Below are positions 1 through 10,185 of a stretch of DNA of 64,000 nt, piece by piece. The DNA comes from Microbaculum marinum (lineage in GTDB: Bacteria > Pseudomonadota > Alphaproteobacteria > Rhizobiales > Tepidamorphaceae). The notes beneath the pieces were generated by a model that saw nothing but the letters and a program-made list of their open reading frames with translations, searched no databases and had not been told where the DNA came from. The stretch's first letter is position 1. Each line of letters starts with the position of its first letter. The stretch lies in assembly GCF_042646165.1 (NCBI RefSeq), contig NZ_JBHRTC010000004.1. One strand, 5' to 3'. Position numbers and translations under genes: made by a program.

Positions 1-99
1 CTTCCGCTGCCGGCTCCGCCGGCACCGGGCTCCAACCCTCGGGCGTTCGCCCCTGCGAAAGCGTTGCTTTCGCTGCCGCTACGCGGCACCGGGGCTCAC

Positions 100-609
100 C
101 CCCCTCTCCAACTCTCCCCCACAAGGGGGGAGAGGGTCCCTTGGAGCAGCCGCCCGTCGCAAACAGATGCATCGGTTCCTGCTACGCGGCGGAACTAGGT
201 CGTTGTCTCCGCACTAGCGCCTTGCGCCCGCTCTCCTCCCAGGGAGAGGGTCCCTTGGAGCAGCCGCCCGTCGCAAACAGATGCGTCGGTTCCTGCTACG
301 ACGGCGGAATTAGGTCGTTGTCTCCGCACCAGCGCCTTGCACCCGCTTGTCTCGCAGGGAGAGGATCCCTTGGAGCAGCCGCCCGTCGCAAACAGATGCG
401 TCGGTTCCTGCTACGCGGCGGAATTACGTCGTTGTCTTCGCGCCAGCGCATTGCGCCCGCTTTCCTCCCAGGGAGAGGGTCCTTGGAGCAGCCGCCCGTC
501 GAGATTCGATAGGTCGGTTCCGGCTACGCGGTCAAACTATGCCGCTGTTTCCACAACCAGCGCCTTGCGCCCCTCTCCCCCCCTTGTGGGGGAGAGTTGG
601 AGAGGGGGT
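100..609. repeat. Tandem array of four ~114-bp units flanked by inverted repeats
   Basis: Four head-to-tail copies of a unit of about 114 bp begin near 139, 253, 367 and 481. Each opens with ttggagcagccgcccgtcg and ends in a purine-rich agggagaggg block. The fourth copy is the most diverged. The array is bracketed by inverted repeats of about 36 bp at 100-136 and 570-609 (ctctccaactctcccccac and its reverse complement), each itself a palindrome. The short reading frames through it are in register with the repeat and look non-coding. Bases 1-99 resemble further decayed repeat (cgctgccgctacgcggcacc-type blocks). Similar palindrome-plus-unit mosaics recur at 59852-60115. Confidence 0.85.
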
Positions 610-656
610 CCGGCGCAGCCGGGCGGCTCGATGCCGGCCGGGTGCGCACCTGGTCT

Positions 657-1451
657 CTACTCGATCAGCAGGCTGTCGTCGTCGATGTCCTGGCCGCGGA
701 CCTTGCGGAACATGTGGATCAGGTCCTCGACGTCGAGGTTGCGGCGCTCGTCGCCGGCGACGTCGAGGATGACCCGGCCTTCGTGCAGCATCACGGTGCG
801 GTCGCCCATGTCGAGGGCCTGGCGCATCGAGTGGGTGACCATGAGCGTGGTGACGCCGGTCTCGGCGACGACGCGGCGGGTCAGGTCGAGCACGAACTCG
901 GCCATCGCCGGATCGAGCGCGGCGGTGTGCTCGTCGAGCAGCAGCACGTTGGCCTGCGCCATCGTCGCCATCACCAGCGACAGCGCCTGCCGCTGGCCGC
1001 CCGACAGCAGCGCCATCTGGTCCTCGAGCCGGCCTTCCAGGCCGAGGCCGAGTTCCTTCAGGCGGTGGCGGAACATCTCGCGGCGGGCCCGGCCGATGGC
1101 GAGGCCGAAACCGCGGCGGCTGCCGCGCGCATCGGCGAGCGCGAGATTCTCCTCGATGGTGAGGCGGCCGCAGCTTCCCGCCAGCGGATCCTGGAAGACC
1201 CGGGCGATGCGCCCTGCCCGCGCCGCGGTCGGCTGGCGGGTGACGTCGACCCCGGCGATCTCGATGCGTCCGGCCTGCGGCAGCACGTCGCCGGCGATCG
1301 CCGCCAGCAGGGTCGACTTGCCGGCCCCGTTGGAGCCGATGACGGAGACGAACTGGGACTCGCCGGCGATGAAATCGACGCCGGACAGCGCCTTCTTCTC
1401 GAGCGGCGTGCCCTTGCCGAAGACGACCTCCAGGCCTGTGACGCGGATCAT
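657..1451 (-). CDS. ABC transporter ATP-binding protein (COG1101 type)
   Basis: 264-aa cytoplasmic nucleotide-binding subunit of an importer. Walker A (GSNGAGKST) lies near residues 38-46, the ABC signature LSGGQRQAL is in the second half, and Walker B with the catalytic acidic residue reads VLLLDEHTA; in the family this position is often E, and here the D-E-H-T order fits COG1101 proteins. The start ATG overlaps the permease stop (ATGA, 1448-1451), implying translational coupling. It is the last gene of a solute-binding protein, permease, ATPase operon. The substrate is not deducible; systems with this composition are annotated as uncharacterised or tryptophan/tyrosine-type importers. Confidence 0.93.
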   Translation of the reverse strand: MIRVTGLEVVFGKGTPLEKKALSGVDFIAGESQFVSVIGSNGAGKSTLLAAIAGDVLPQAGRIEIAGVDVTRQPTAARAGRIARVFQDPLAGSCGRLTIEENLALADARGSRRGFGLAIGRARREMFRHRLKELGLGLEGRLEDQMALLSGGQRQALSLVMATMAQANVLLLDEHTAALDPAMAEFVLDLTRRVVAETGVTTLMVTHSMRQALDMGDRTVMLHEGRVILDVAGDERRNLDVEDLIHMFRKVRGQDIDDDSLLIE

Positions 1452-2329
1452 GCTTCGGCCTTCCGTCCCCTGAGCCTGGGCAGGATCAGGGCGATGGCGA
1501 CCAGAACCGCCGTCACCAGGTTGAGGTCGGAGGCCTGCAGCCCGACAGCATCGGCAGACAGGGCGAACTGGATCGCCAGCCGGTACAGCACGGAGCCGAC
1601 GACGCAGCCGATCAGGGCGATGACGATGGTGCGCGGCCGGAACAGCGTTTCGCCGACGATCACGGCGGCCAGGCCGACGACGATGGTGCCGATGCCGGTG
1701 GTGACGTCGGCGAAGCCGTTGGTCTGGGCAAACAGCGCCCCGGCGAGGCCGACGAGGCCGTTGGCGATCGCCATGCCGACATAGATGTGGACGGCGGTCT
1801 TGACCCCCTGCGCCCGGGCCATCCTGGGATTGACGCCGGTCGCCCGCATGGCGAGGCCGAAATCGCTGCGCAGGAACCGGGCGACCAGCCAGACGACGAT
1901 CGCGACGATGACCAGAACGACAAGCGGCCGGACGTAGTGGCCGGCGAGCCCGAGGCCGTAGAATGGCGACAGCACGGTGTCCTGGTTGATCAGGGCGACG
2001 TTCGGCCGGCCCATGATCCTGAGGTTGATCGAGAACAGCGCGATCATCGTCAGGATCGAGGCGAGCAGGTGCAGGATGCCGAAGCGCTGATTGAGGAACG
2101 CGGTGACAAGGCCGGCGGCCGCGCCGGCCAGGATCGAGGCGAGGCAGGCCGTCCACGGATCGATGCCGCTGGTGATGATCACCGCCGCCACCGCCGCGCC
2201 GAGCGGGAAGCTGCCGTCGACCGTCAGGTCGGGAAAATCGAGGATCCGGAACGCCAGGAACACGCCGATGCCGACCAGCGCGTAGACCAGGCCGATCTCG
2301 ACGGCGCCGAGAAACGCGATTTCACTCAT
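1448..2329 (-). CDS. ABC transporter permease (COG4120 type)
   Basis: 293-aa hydrophobic inner-membrane protein of the BPD_transp_2 (LivH-like) superfamily, with about eight predicted membrane segments and the motif DLTVDGSF near residue 34 that is typical of COG4120 permeases. It forms the translocation channel with the ATPase encoded 3' of it (4-bp overlap). The gap to the upstream binding-protein gene is 62 bp. The charged C-terminus (LRGRKAEA) is cytoplasmic by inference. Confidence 0.92.
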   Translation of the reverse strand: MSEIAFLGAVEIGLVYALVGIGVFLAFRILDFPDLTVDGSFPLGAAVAAVIITSGIDPWTACLASILAGAAAGLVTAFLNQRFGILHLLASILTMIALFSINLRIMGRPNVALINQDTVLSPFYGLGLAGHYVRPLVVLVIVAIVVWLVARFLRSDFGLAMRATGVNPRMARAQGVKTAVHIYVGMAIANGLVGLAGALFAQTNGFADVTTGIGTIVVGLAAVIVGETLFRPRTIVIALIGCVVGSVLYRLAIQFALSADAVGLQASDLNLVTAVLVAIALILPRLRGRKAEA

Positions 2330-2391
2330 AGCCGGGGACTTCGCTCAGGCAGCCGGGCCGGCCGCAGCCGCGGCCGGCCCGCAACCGCGTG

Positions 2392-3345
2392 CTACTGGAC
2401 CACCGTATTGGCGCGACCGATCACGGCCTCGGGGATGGTCACGCCCATCTTCTTGGCCGCAGCCGGATTGACGACCAGATTGGTGCCCATCGCCTGCTTG
2501 ACCGGAATCGATCCCGGCTTCTCGCCCTTCAGCACCTTGACGACGATGTCGGCGGTCTGCAGGCCGATGTCGTAGTAGTTGAACCCGATCGCGGCGATCG
2601 CGCCCCGCGGCACCGAATCGGTGTCGCCGGCAAACAGCGGGATCGAGTTCTCCTCGGCCACCTTGACCGCCGCCTCGAGCGCCGAGACGACCGTGTTGTC
2701 GGTGGGGATGTAGATGACGTCGACCTCGCCGACCAGCGAGCGGGCCGCCTGCTGGACGTCGGCGGTCTTGGTGGCGACCGCCTCCTTGAGCTCGAATCCG
2801 GCCGGACCGGCGAGTTCCTTGAGCTTCTCGATCAGCGAGACCGAGTTCGGCTCGCCGGAATTGTAGATGACGCCGATGGTCTTGGCGTCCGGCGTCACTT
2901 CCTTGATCAGCGCCAGGTGATCGGCCAGCGGCGACAGGTCCGACACGCCGGTGACATTGCCGCCGGGCATCGCCGCGTCGCTCACCAGCTCGGCCCCGAC
3001 CGGATCGGTCACCGCGGTGAACACCACCGGAATGTCCTTGGTCGCCGCCACCACGGCCTGGGCGGAGGGCGTCGAGATCGGCACGATGATGGTCGGGTTG
3101 TCGCCGACGAACTTGCGGGCGATCTGCGCCGCCGTCGCCGGGTTGCCCTGCGCCGTCTCGTAGACGAAGGTCAGGTTCTCGCCGACCTTGTAGCCGGCGT
3201 CCGAAAGCCCGTCGCGGATGCCGTCGCGCGCGGCATCGAGCGCGGGATGCTCGACGATCGCGGTCACCGCGACGGTGACGTCTTCCGCCATCGCCGGTGC
3301 GGCGAACAGGCCTAGTGCCGCAGCCGCGGCCAGATATGTGCGCAT
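2392..3345 (-). CDS. ABC transporter substrate-binding protein (ABC_sub_bind family)
   Basis: 317-aa periplasmic binding protein of the COG2984 / PF04392 family. A signal peptide is visible (MRTYLAAAAALGLFAAPAMA, cleavage before EDVTV). Family hallmarks include the ITAIVEHPALD-like N-terminus, VVPISTPSAQA, GVIYNSGEPNS and DVIYIPTDNTV. The start is supported by a GGGAGGA ribosome site just upstream. It is the first gene of the three-gene importer operon. Ligands reported for relatives include aromatic amino acids and thiamine-related compounds; nothing here decides between them. Confidence 0.93.
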   Translation of the reverse strand: MRTYLAAAAALGLFAAPAMAEDVTVAVTAIVEHPALDAARDGIRDGLSDAGYKVGENLTFVYETAQGNPATAAQIARKFVGDNPTIIVPISTPSAQAVVAATKDIPVVFTAVTDPVGAELVSDAAMPGGNVTGVSDLSPLADHLALIKEVTPDAKTIGVIYNSGEPNSVSLIEKLKELAGPAGFELKEAVATKTADVQQAARSLVGEVDVIYIPTDNTVVSALEAAVKVAEENSIPLFAGDTDSVPRGAIAAIGFNYYDIGLQTADIVVKVLKGEKPGSIPVKQAMGTNLVVNPAAAKKMGVTIPEAVIGRANTVVQ

Positions 3346-3444
3346 TCAGTCCTCCCGTTGTCGCCCGGCGGCCCCCACGCCGCCGGCGCCTACTGCAGTT
3401 GTCGAACACCGACGCGCGGCAGGAGTCAACAGCAGACGTGAGGC

Positions 3445-4890
3445 TCAGCCCCGCCAGAAGTCCGGGTCGAGCAGGACGATCAGGGTGAACAGCTCGAGCC
3501 GGCCGAGCAGCATCGCCGCCGACAGCACCCATTTGGCCGGATCGGGCACCGAGGCATAGTTGCCGGAGGGGCCGACGACCGGCCCGAGGCCTGGCCCGAC
3601 ATTGCCGATCGCCTGGGCGGCCGACGACAGCGCCGTGACGAAGTCGAGGCCGGTCGCCGCCAGCAGCAGCGTGAACAGGCCGGTGGTGCCGATATAGACG
3701 GCCAGGAATGCCAGCACCGAGGACGGCACGTCCGGGGGAAGCCGCCGGCCGCCGTAGCGCATGGTGACGACGCGGTTGGGGATGACGAGACGGCGGATGT
3801 GCGAGCGCACGATGATCGACAGCACCTCGAAGCGGTAGATCTTGATGCCGCCGGCCGTCGAGCCGCTGCAGCCGCCGACGAAGGTCAGGAGGAAGAACAG
3901 GCCGACGGCGAGCGTTCCCCACAGCGTGTAGTCGCCGTCGACGAAGCCGGTCGTGGTGACGATCGAGACGACGTTGAACATCGCCAGCCGCACACTCTCG
4001 CCGACGCCGAGGCCGGTGGTGCGCGACAGCCAGACGCCCAGCAGCAGCCCGACGACCACGACGAAGGTGACGAAGGTGCGGATCTGGCTGTCGTGCCAGA
4101 GCCCGGCCGGCGCCCCCTTGATCGCCTTGATGTAGGCGACGAAGGGCAGCGCGCCGGCCATCATGAAGACGATGGCGAACCAGTCGACACGGGCGGACTG
4201 GTAGTGGCCGAACGAACTGTCGTAGTTCGCGAAGCCGCCGGTCGAGACCGTGCTCATGGCGTGGCACATGGCGTCGAACGGCGTCATGCCGGCGAACATG
4301 TAGCAGACGGCGCAGGCGACCGTCAGGCCGACATAGATGGAGCCGATGAAGCCGACCAGATGCAGCGGCCGGGCGACGATCTTCTCGGACCGGTCGGAGC
4401 TTTCGGCGTGGAACAGCTGCATGCCGCCGACGCGCAGGAACGGCAGGATGATGATCGCCATGACGACGATGCCGATGCCGCCGATCCACTGCAGCAGCGC
4501 CCGCCACAGCAGGATGCCCGGCGGCAGCGTGTCGAGGCCGACGATCACCGTCGAGCCGGTCGTCGTGAAGCCCGACACCGCCTCGAACAGCGAATCGTCG
4601 TAGTCGAGCCCGAGGCCCAGGAACGGCAGCGCCGAGAAGGCCGACAGCGAGATCCAGACCACCGCCGTGGTCAGGAAGGCGTGGCGCACCGACAGCCGCA
4701 TCGCGCCGCCGCCCCTGGTGGCCAGCGCCATCAGCGAGCCGAACGTCCAGGTGAAGATCGCCGAGACGACGAATATCTGCCAGTCCGGATTGCCGCGCAC
4801 CGCATCGAACAGCGCCGGCAGCAGCATGGCGATGCCGAGGCCGGCGATCAGCAGCCCGGTCACGTGCAGCACTGGAGACAGGAACTTCAC
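3445..4890 (-). CDS. trkH: TrkH family potassium uptake protein
   Basis: 481-aa polytopic inner-membrane K+ translocating subunit. The first pore loop carries the selectivity-filter motif SGFTTTGST (around residues 104-112), and further filter-like glycines occur in STGGFANYD, TTTGFVDGD and AIGNVGPG, giving the four-repeat arrangement of TrkH/KtrB channels. The start is a GTG at 4888-4890; no better ATG lies close. Partner TrkA is not in this window. It stands alone, 99 bp upstream of (and co-directional with) the ABC importer operon, with no sign of shared function. Confidence 0.95.
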   Translation of the reverse strand: MKFLSPVLHVTGLLIAGLGIAMLLPALFDAVRGNPDWQIFVVSAIFTWTFGSLMALATRGGGAMRLSVRHAFLTTAVVWISLSAFSALPFLGLGLDYDDSLFEAVSGFTTTGSTVIVGLDTLPPGILLWRALLQWIGGIGIVVMAIIILPFLRVGGMQLFHAESSDRSEKIVARPLHLVGFIGSIYVGLTVACAVCYMFAGMTPFDAMCHAMSTVSTGGFANYDSSFGHYQSARVDWFAIVFMMAGALPFVAYIKAIKGAPAGLWHDSQIRTFVTFVVVVGLLLGVWLSRTTGLGVGESVRLAMFNVVSIVTTTGFVDGDYTLWGTLAVGLFFLLTFVGGCSGSTAGGIKIYRFEVLSIIVRSHIRRLVIPNRVVTMRYGGRRLPPDVPSSVLAFLAVYIGTTGLFTLLLAATGLDFVTALSSAAQAIGNVGPGLGPVVGPSGNYASVPDPAKWVLSAAMLLGRLELFTLIVLLDPDFWRG

Positions 4891-5198
4891 CAGACGACCC
4901 CGATGTTGCCGGAGACAAAGGCGCAGATACCGATCCAGGTCTCATGCGGTCACGCCACGGCCGGCGCCTTCCTTACATCGAAAAAGCCGCCGCGACGATT
5001 CCCTTGGCCGCGCCAGGCAGACGCACCGGACGACGGCGCCGGCGCGCCGGTGTTCGGATCCGCCGGAGGGCATCGACGGCCGGGGGCCGGAGGCGGGCCG
5101 GGCCTGCCGAGGCCTGAGAAATTCGCCGGGCAGCACGGTTGCCCTTGCGGATAGCAAATGCCACGGTGCCGCTTCGGCAAACCCCAAAAGGGCTGGCT
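4891..5198. other. Intergenic region with no supported gene
   Basis: About 300 bp between the start of trkH and a small plus-strand gene. Several overlapping GC-rich frames exist on both strands, but none has a ribosome site plus recognisable protein character. It presumably contains the trkH promoter; no clear -35/-10 pair was found. Confidence 0.5.
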
Positions 5199-5327
5199 GT
5201 GAACTGGTTCGACCGGACGATTGCTTGGCTTGAAGACCAAGAGGATCGGCGTCCCTATCAGATGCTGCTGTGCTACTTTGCCGTCCTGCTGATCCTCACC
5301 GTCTGCATCATATCCCTTGTCGGCTAG
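5199..5327 (+). CDS. Small single-pass membrane protein (hypothetical)
   Basis: 42 codons from GTG (VNWFDRTIAWLEDQEDRRPY...) ending in one hydrophobic segment, LLCYFAVLLILTVCIISLV. An AAAAGGG purine tract precedes the GTG. The frame stays open upstream to an ATG at 5139, giving 62 aa, but that extension is less protein-like. An amphipathic, charged N-terminus followed by one C-terminal membrane helix is a common pattern for small inner-membrane proteins. No family is recognised. Confidence 0.45.
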   Translation: MNWFDRTIAWLEDQEDRRPYQMLLCYFAVLLILTVCIISLVG

Positions 5328-5428
5328 AAGTCGTTGACCCGCCAGCGGTTGTGGTGTTCGCTATACCGGCGAACGGTCCCTACCTCCCGCCACGGACCTT
5401 ACCGGGCGGGGGTTCGCACGGAGGCGAG

Positions 5429-5695
5429 ATGAACCACATCGGCGGTGGCGTCGCGCAGCTGCGGATCATCGACGAAGAACATGCCAACGCGGTGAAGCGT
5501 CTGTTCCTGTCGACCCAGAGCGGCGCAAGGAGCTTCAGCCTGAACGGTCGGACCTGGCAGTTCGACACCCACAACTGGAAAATGCTCAACGGCGAAATAG
5601 GCTCGGTCGTGCCCATCGTCCCGGTACAGGGCGAGCCTTCCCTCAAGCTCACGGCGAAGGAAGAGCACCGGATAGTGCGCGGCCAGTGGACGTGA
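5429..5695 (+). CDS. Hypothetical protein, 88 aa
   Basis: The frame starts at an ATG preceded by GGAGGCGAG, a good ribosome site, and encodes MNHIGGGVAQLRIIDEEHAN... to a polar C-terminus (EEHRIVRGQWT). The protein is soluble and mixed alpha/beta in character, without Cys pairs, a signal peptide or membrane segments. The frame extends upstream to about 5270 but that part looks non-coding. No family recognised. It lies between two small membrane-protein genes. Confidence 0.5.
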   Translation: MNHIGGGVAQLRIIDEEHANAVKRLFLSTQSGARSFSLNGRTWQFDTHNWKMLNGEIGSVVPIVPVQGEPSLKLTAKEEHRIVRGQWT

Positions 5696-5904
5696 CGCGA
5701 CGGTCCTGCGGCCGACCGGCGGCGACAACGTCCCTCCAAGCCGGGCTCGATGCCGCCGGTCGATGCCCCTGGGTGTCACGGCCCCTCCAACCGGGCGGAC
5801 GCGTGCCTTCCCGGCCTGGAACCTTCGGTATCTGACATCCTTGCCGGGAACGCTTTGGCGATCAGCCCGATTATATGGGGAGGATCAGCCTGGAGGTTCT
5901 TGTC

Positions 5905-6033
5905 ATGTCGGCCAACTGGATCCCGATCGGGGCTGGAGTCATGGCGCTGCTGCTGATGGCAGTGGTGGTATGGCATGCAGTGAAGACCGCACGGCGCAAG
6001 CCGAAGGAGCAGAATCCTGTCAAGAATCCCTGA
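5905..6033 (+). CDS. Small single-pass membrane protein, 42 aa
   Basis: Too short for a usual gene-length cut-off. MSANWIPIGAGVMALLLMAV runs straight into a membrane helix that ends at VVWHAV and is followed by a strongly basic, proline-containing tail (KTARRKPKEQNPVKNP). A GGAGG ribosome site sits eight bases upstream of the ATG. The N-out/C-in or C-anchored orientation is unknown. The combination of a strong ribosome site, a clean helix and a positive-inside tail supports expression; no family recognised. Confidence 0.5.
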   Translation: MSANWIPIGAGVMALLLMAVVVWHAVKTARRKPKEQNPVKNP

Positions 6034-6259
6034 GCAGGGGACGAGCGGACCGTGCAGGGGCCGCCGCCGATCCCCGCGGCCGGCGCATGACAGCGATCGG
6101 CACCTTAGGTCGGAGGCGCGGGAAACGAATGCTGCCGGCGGCAGCCGGCTCGATGTGGGTGCGGGCAAGGTTGTCCCAGCCCGGAAGGTGAGGCAGGATC
6201 ACCGCATGCGGGCTCCTGCTCCCCTGCGGCCCGCACAGTCGGGTTCATCGGAGCAGCGA

Positions 6260-6643
6260 ATGACGGCAGACCGGTTGCACGACCTCGTCGCCCTCGAGAC
6301 CGCACGCACGCAGGCCTGGCTTGATCGCGACGCCGCAGCCCTTGCCGCGCTGCTCGATGACGACTTCTTGGAGATCAATTATTTCGGCCGGCTGTCGAAG
6401 GGGCAGATCCTCGACGATCTCTTTCCGCGGCTGACGCTCGTGGCGCTCGCGCCATCCGACTACGACCTGACGCCGGTCGGCCCCGACGCCGCCCTGCTCA
6501 CCTACGTCTGCAGCGAGACCATCCGTATCGACGGTTCGGAAATTTCCGGAACCTTCACCGTCGCGGCGCTGTGGCGTCAGCGGGAGAACAGGTGGCGCTT
6601 GTTGTCGTGGCAGATCACACCGATCGCGGGGACAGGCGCCTGA
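6260..6643 (+). CDS. Nuclear transport factor 2-like / DUF4440-type protein
   Basis: 127-aa soluble protein with the cone-shaped SnoaL/NTF2 fold pattern: an N-terminal helix (ETARTQAWLDRDAAALAALL), the DDDFLEINYFGRLSKGQIL segment, and a C-terminal strand WRQRENRWRLLSWQITPI. Proteins of this type serve as small-molecule-binding or isomerase-like domains, and no substrate can be assigned. The ATG at 6260 is chosen over an upstream in-frame start because a GGAG sits just before it and the family begins at this helix. It converges on the HAD hydrolase gene. Confidence 0.75.
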   Translation: MTADRLHDLVALETARTQAWLDRDAAALAALLDDDFLEINYFGRLSKGQILDDLFPRLTLVALAPSDYDLTPVGPDAALLTYVCSETIRIDGSEISGTFTVAALWRQRENRWRLLSWQITPIAGTGA

Positions 6644-6765
6644 CCTGGAGCACAGCCCGCAGCAGCGGTGTCGCGGAACCGGATCCTCACCCGGCCGATC
6701 TGGGTGTCCCTCAAAATGGTGCGGACGGTGGGGCAATGTCGACGAACCGACCCGGCGATGCGTCC

Positions 6766-7764
6766 CTACCTGCCCGGAAAGACGGTCTTCCAGTCGTCCT
6801 TCATGCTGATCAGCAGCCACCCTTCGGCGGGCGCGGCGTCCATCGCCTTGTCGAGCCTGCCGACGGGTGAGTCGCGGTCGTAGGCGACCTCGCGCTCGGC
6901 GTCGTCGTGATGGACGATCATTCCGAGCCTGCGGCCGGAGCCACTGGTGGTCCACTCCAGCATCTGGAAGTCGCCGTCGGAATTGCCGAACGCGGCGATC
7001 GGTCGCTTGCCGATGTGTGACTGGATGCCGACCGGCTTGCCCGGACCGTCGTCGATGAAGTTCAGCTCGGCGAGCCGCATGATGACGGGTCCGGTGTCGG
7101 TCTCGACGTATTCGAGCCTGATCGACGAGCCGACGACGTTCTGGGGAGGGATGCCATAGGTCCGTTCGGTCCACGCCCGCATGAACTCGATTCCGCCGCC
7201 GGACACGATGAAGACCTCGAACTCGTTGGCCTTGAGATAGTCGATGAGCTCCAGCATCGGCTGGTAGATCATCGCCGTGTAGAGCATTCCAGTCCTCGGG
7301 TTGCTCGCCGTGGCGATCCAGTCGGCGACGACCTGCTCGAATGCGTCGGTGCTCATGCCGGCGTGCGTCGCCGCCATGATCTCGGCGAGGCCCTTCTTGC
7401 CCGAGGCGACGACGGCATTCAGGTCGCCGGCGAGAACCGACCTGAACGGCTCGGCGTCCTTCCATTCCGGATGGTCGGCGGCCAGCGCCCTCACCCGGTC
7501 GAGCGCAAATGCGAGCTGCACGTATACCGGCTGCTCGCTCCACAGCGTTCCGTCATTGTCGAAGGTGGCGATCCTGTCGCCCGGCGCGACGTAGTCGGGC
7601 CCGCCCTCGGTGGCGACGGCGGCAACGAAATCGACAATCGCCTGCCTGGCGGGTCCCTCGTTCCAGGACGGCAGCGGATCGGTCTGTGCCAAGGCGAGAG
7701 GCAACCAGGCCAGCCCGCAGAACGCTCCCGCAACAATCGACGAGACCAGAGCTGATGCACGCAT
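6766..7764 (-). CDS. Exported HAD-superfamily hydrolase
   Basis: 332-aa haloacid-dehalogenase-fold phosphatase. The N-terminal 26 residues form a signal peptide (ending ALAQ). Motif I is FDNDGTLW (nucleophile Asp69), followed by a cap region; SGGG near residue 190 and later GNSDGDFQML (motif IV) complete the active site. The C-terminus reads WLLISMKDDWKTVF. GGGGAGGAACGTTC before the ATG is a strong ribosome site and fixes the start. It is the third gene of an operon behind an 85-aa protein and a sulfatase (171-bp gap). Periplasmic phosphatase activity is inferred; the substrate is unknown. Confidence 0.88.
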   Translation of the reverse strand: MRASALVSSIVAGAFCGLAWLPLALAQTDPLPSWNEGPARQAIVDFVAAVATEGGPDYVAPGDRIATFDNDGTLWSEQPVYVQLAFALDRVRALAADHPEWKDAEPFRSVLAGDLNAVVASGKKGLAEIMAATHAGMSTDAFEQVVADWIATASNPRTGMLYTAMIYQPMLELIDYLKANEFEVFIVSGGGIEFMRAWTERTYGIPPQNVVGSSIRLEYVETDTGPVIMRLAELNFIDDGPGKPVGIQSHIGKRPIAAFGNSDGDFQMLEWTTSGSGRRLGMIVHHDDAEREVAYDRDSPVGRLDKAMDAAPAEGWLLISMKDDWKTVFPGR

Positions 7765-7935
7765 GAACGTTCCTCCCCGGACCCGGCCGCTGCATTCGCC
7801 GTGCCGGTCTTCGGTCGTTGGATCCCGATCGCGACCAATCCGCTGATCGCGGACGGTCCGGCTCCGCTTCTGTCGCACTGTACCGGGGCCGGTCCGACCG
7901 GCCCCGGCAGAGAGGCATCAACCGTGGCCGGGCGT

Positions 7936-9579
<1,644 letters not shown>

Positions 9580-9625
9580 CGTTTCCTCCTGCCCTTTCCG
9601 GCTTCCGTCATCACAACGACAGCAT

Positions 9626-9883
9626 TCACTGCGAACGTCTTGCTCCCGGAGCATTGCCCTGAAGATGTTCGAGTATCTCCGTCTCCAGTTCGGCCAGGAA
9701 ACTCACGTACTCCTCGACCTTCCGACTGCTTTCCCCGGCAACCCCGCGCAAGCGTCGCAGCGCGTCGGCAGCCTCCTCGTAGTCCGAGCAGATGGTCCGG
9801 AAATGCGCATCGCGGGCGCATCGCCTGCGAATCTCGAACTCCCGGCCTGGAAAGCGGGCGACAATCGAGCGGATATCCTCCAT
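9626..9883 (-). CDS. Small helical protein, first gene of the sulfatase operon
   Basis: 85-aa acidic/basic helical protein beginning MEDIRSIVARFPGREFEIRR and containing a heptad-like C-terminal helix (VEEYVSFLAELETEILEHLQ). It has two Cys (ARRC-type and ICSDYEE) but no CxxC. No signal peptide. I recognise the sequence type as a small conserved hypothetical often found beside metabolic operons, but not a named family. A start at ATG 9883 with AAGGTG upstream is preferred to an earlier ATG. Role in sulfatase maturation or regulation is only a guess from position. Confidence 0.65.
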   Translation of the reverse strand: MEDIRSIVARFPGREFEIRRRCARDAHFRTICSDYEEAADALRRLRGVAGESSRKVEEYVSFLAELETEILEHLQGNAPGARRSQ

Positions 9884-10070
9884 GGCACCTTGTCCCGCGG
9901 TACCTGTTGCAATCGCAGCTCGACCGGTGTTGCGCATCAAGTCCCGGCCGGACACTGCGGGCAGCGGGGACGTTTGCAGCTTTCCGGGGCGCGCGGCAGG
10001 TACGAACATGTTCGCACGCCCCTCGACGCGACCTGCACGCCCGATTCGCGCATTGGTTTTGTTAGCTGAC

Positions 10071-10087
10071 GTTATAGTTGCTATAAC
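10071..10087. promoter_or_regulatory. Inverted repeat GTTATAG-N3-CTATAAC between divergent operons
   Basis: Perfect 7-bp arms with a TTG centre, in an otherwise GC-rich 302-bp region between the sulfatase operon (start 9883, minus) and the TPR regulator gene (start 10186, plus). The position is suitable for an operator acting on either promoter. The remainder of 9884-10185 shows no gene. Confidence 0.5.
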
Positions 10088-10185
10088 AGCGTCAACCGGT
10101 CCGATGGACCCGCCAGACTCCCACGTACGCGCCGAGGGCTACCCGCCTCCCGGCTCGCTCCGAGGCCCCGAGAAACGAGGTCGCA

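Noticed and set aside
100..609. CRISPR array
   Set aside because: Units are about 114 bp, nearly identical throughout, with no unique spacers and no cas genes nearby.
141..772. Several short open frames through the first repeat array
   Set aside because: They translate the 114-bp tandem repeat and run into the ABC ATPase gene antisense; no independent coding evidence.
2345..4945. 866-codon minus-strand open frame running through the ABC binding-protein and trkH region
   Set aside because: Out-of-frame shadow of two recognisable genes on the same strand.
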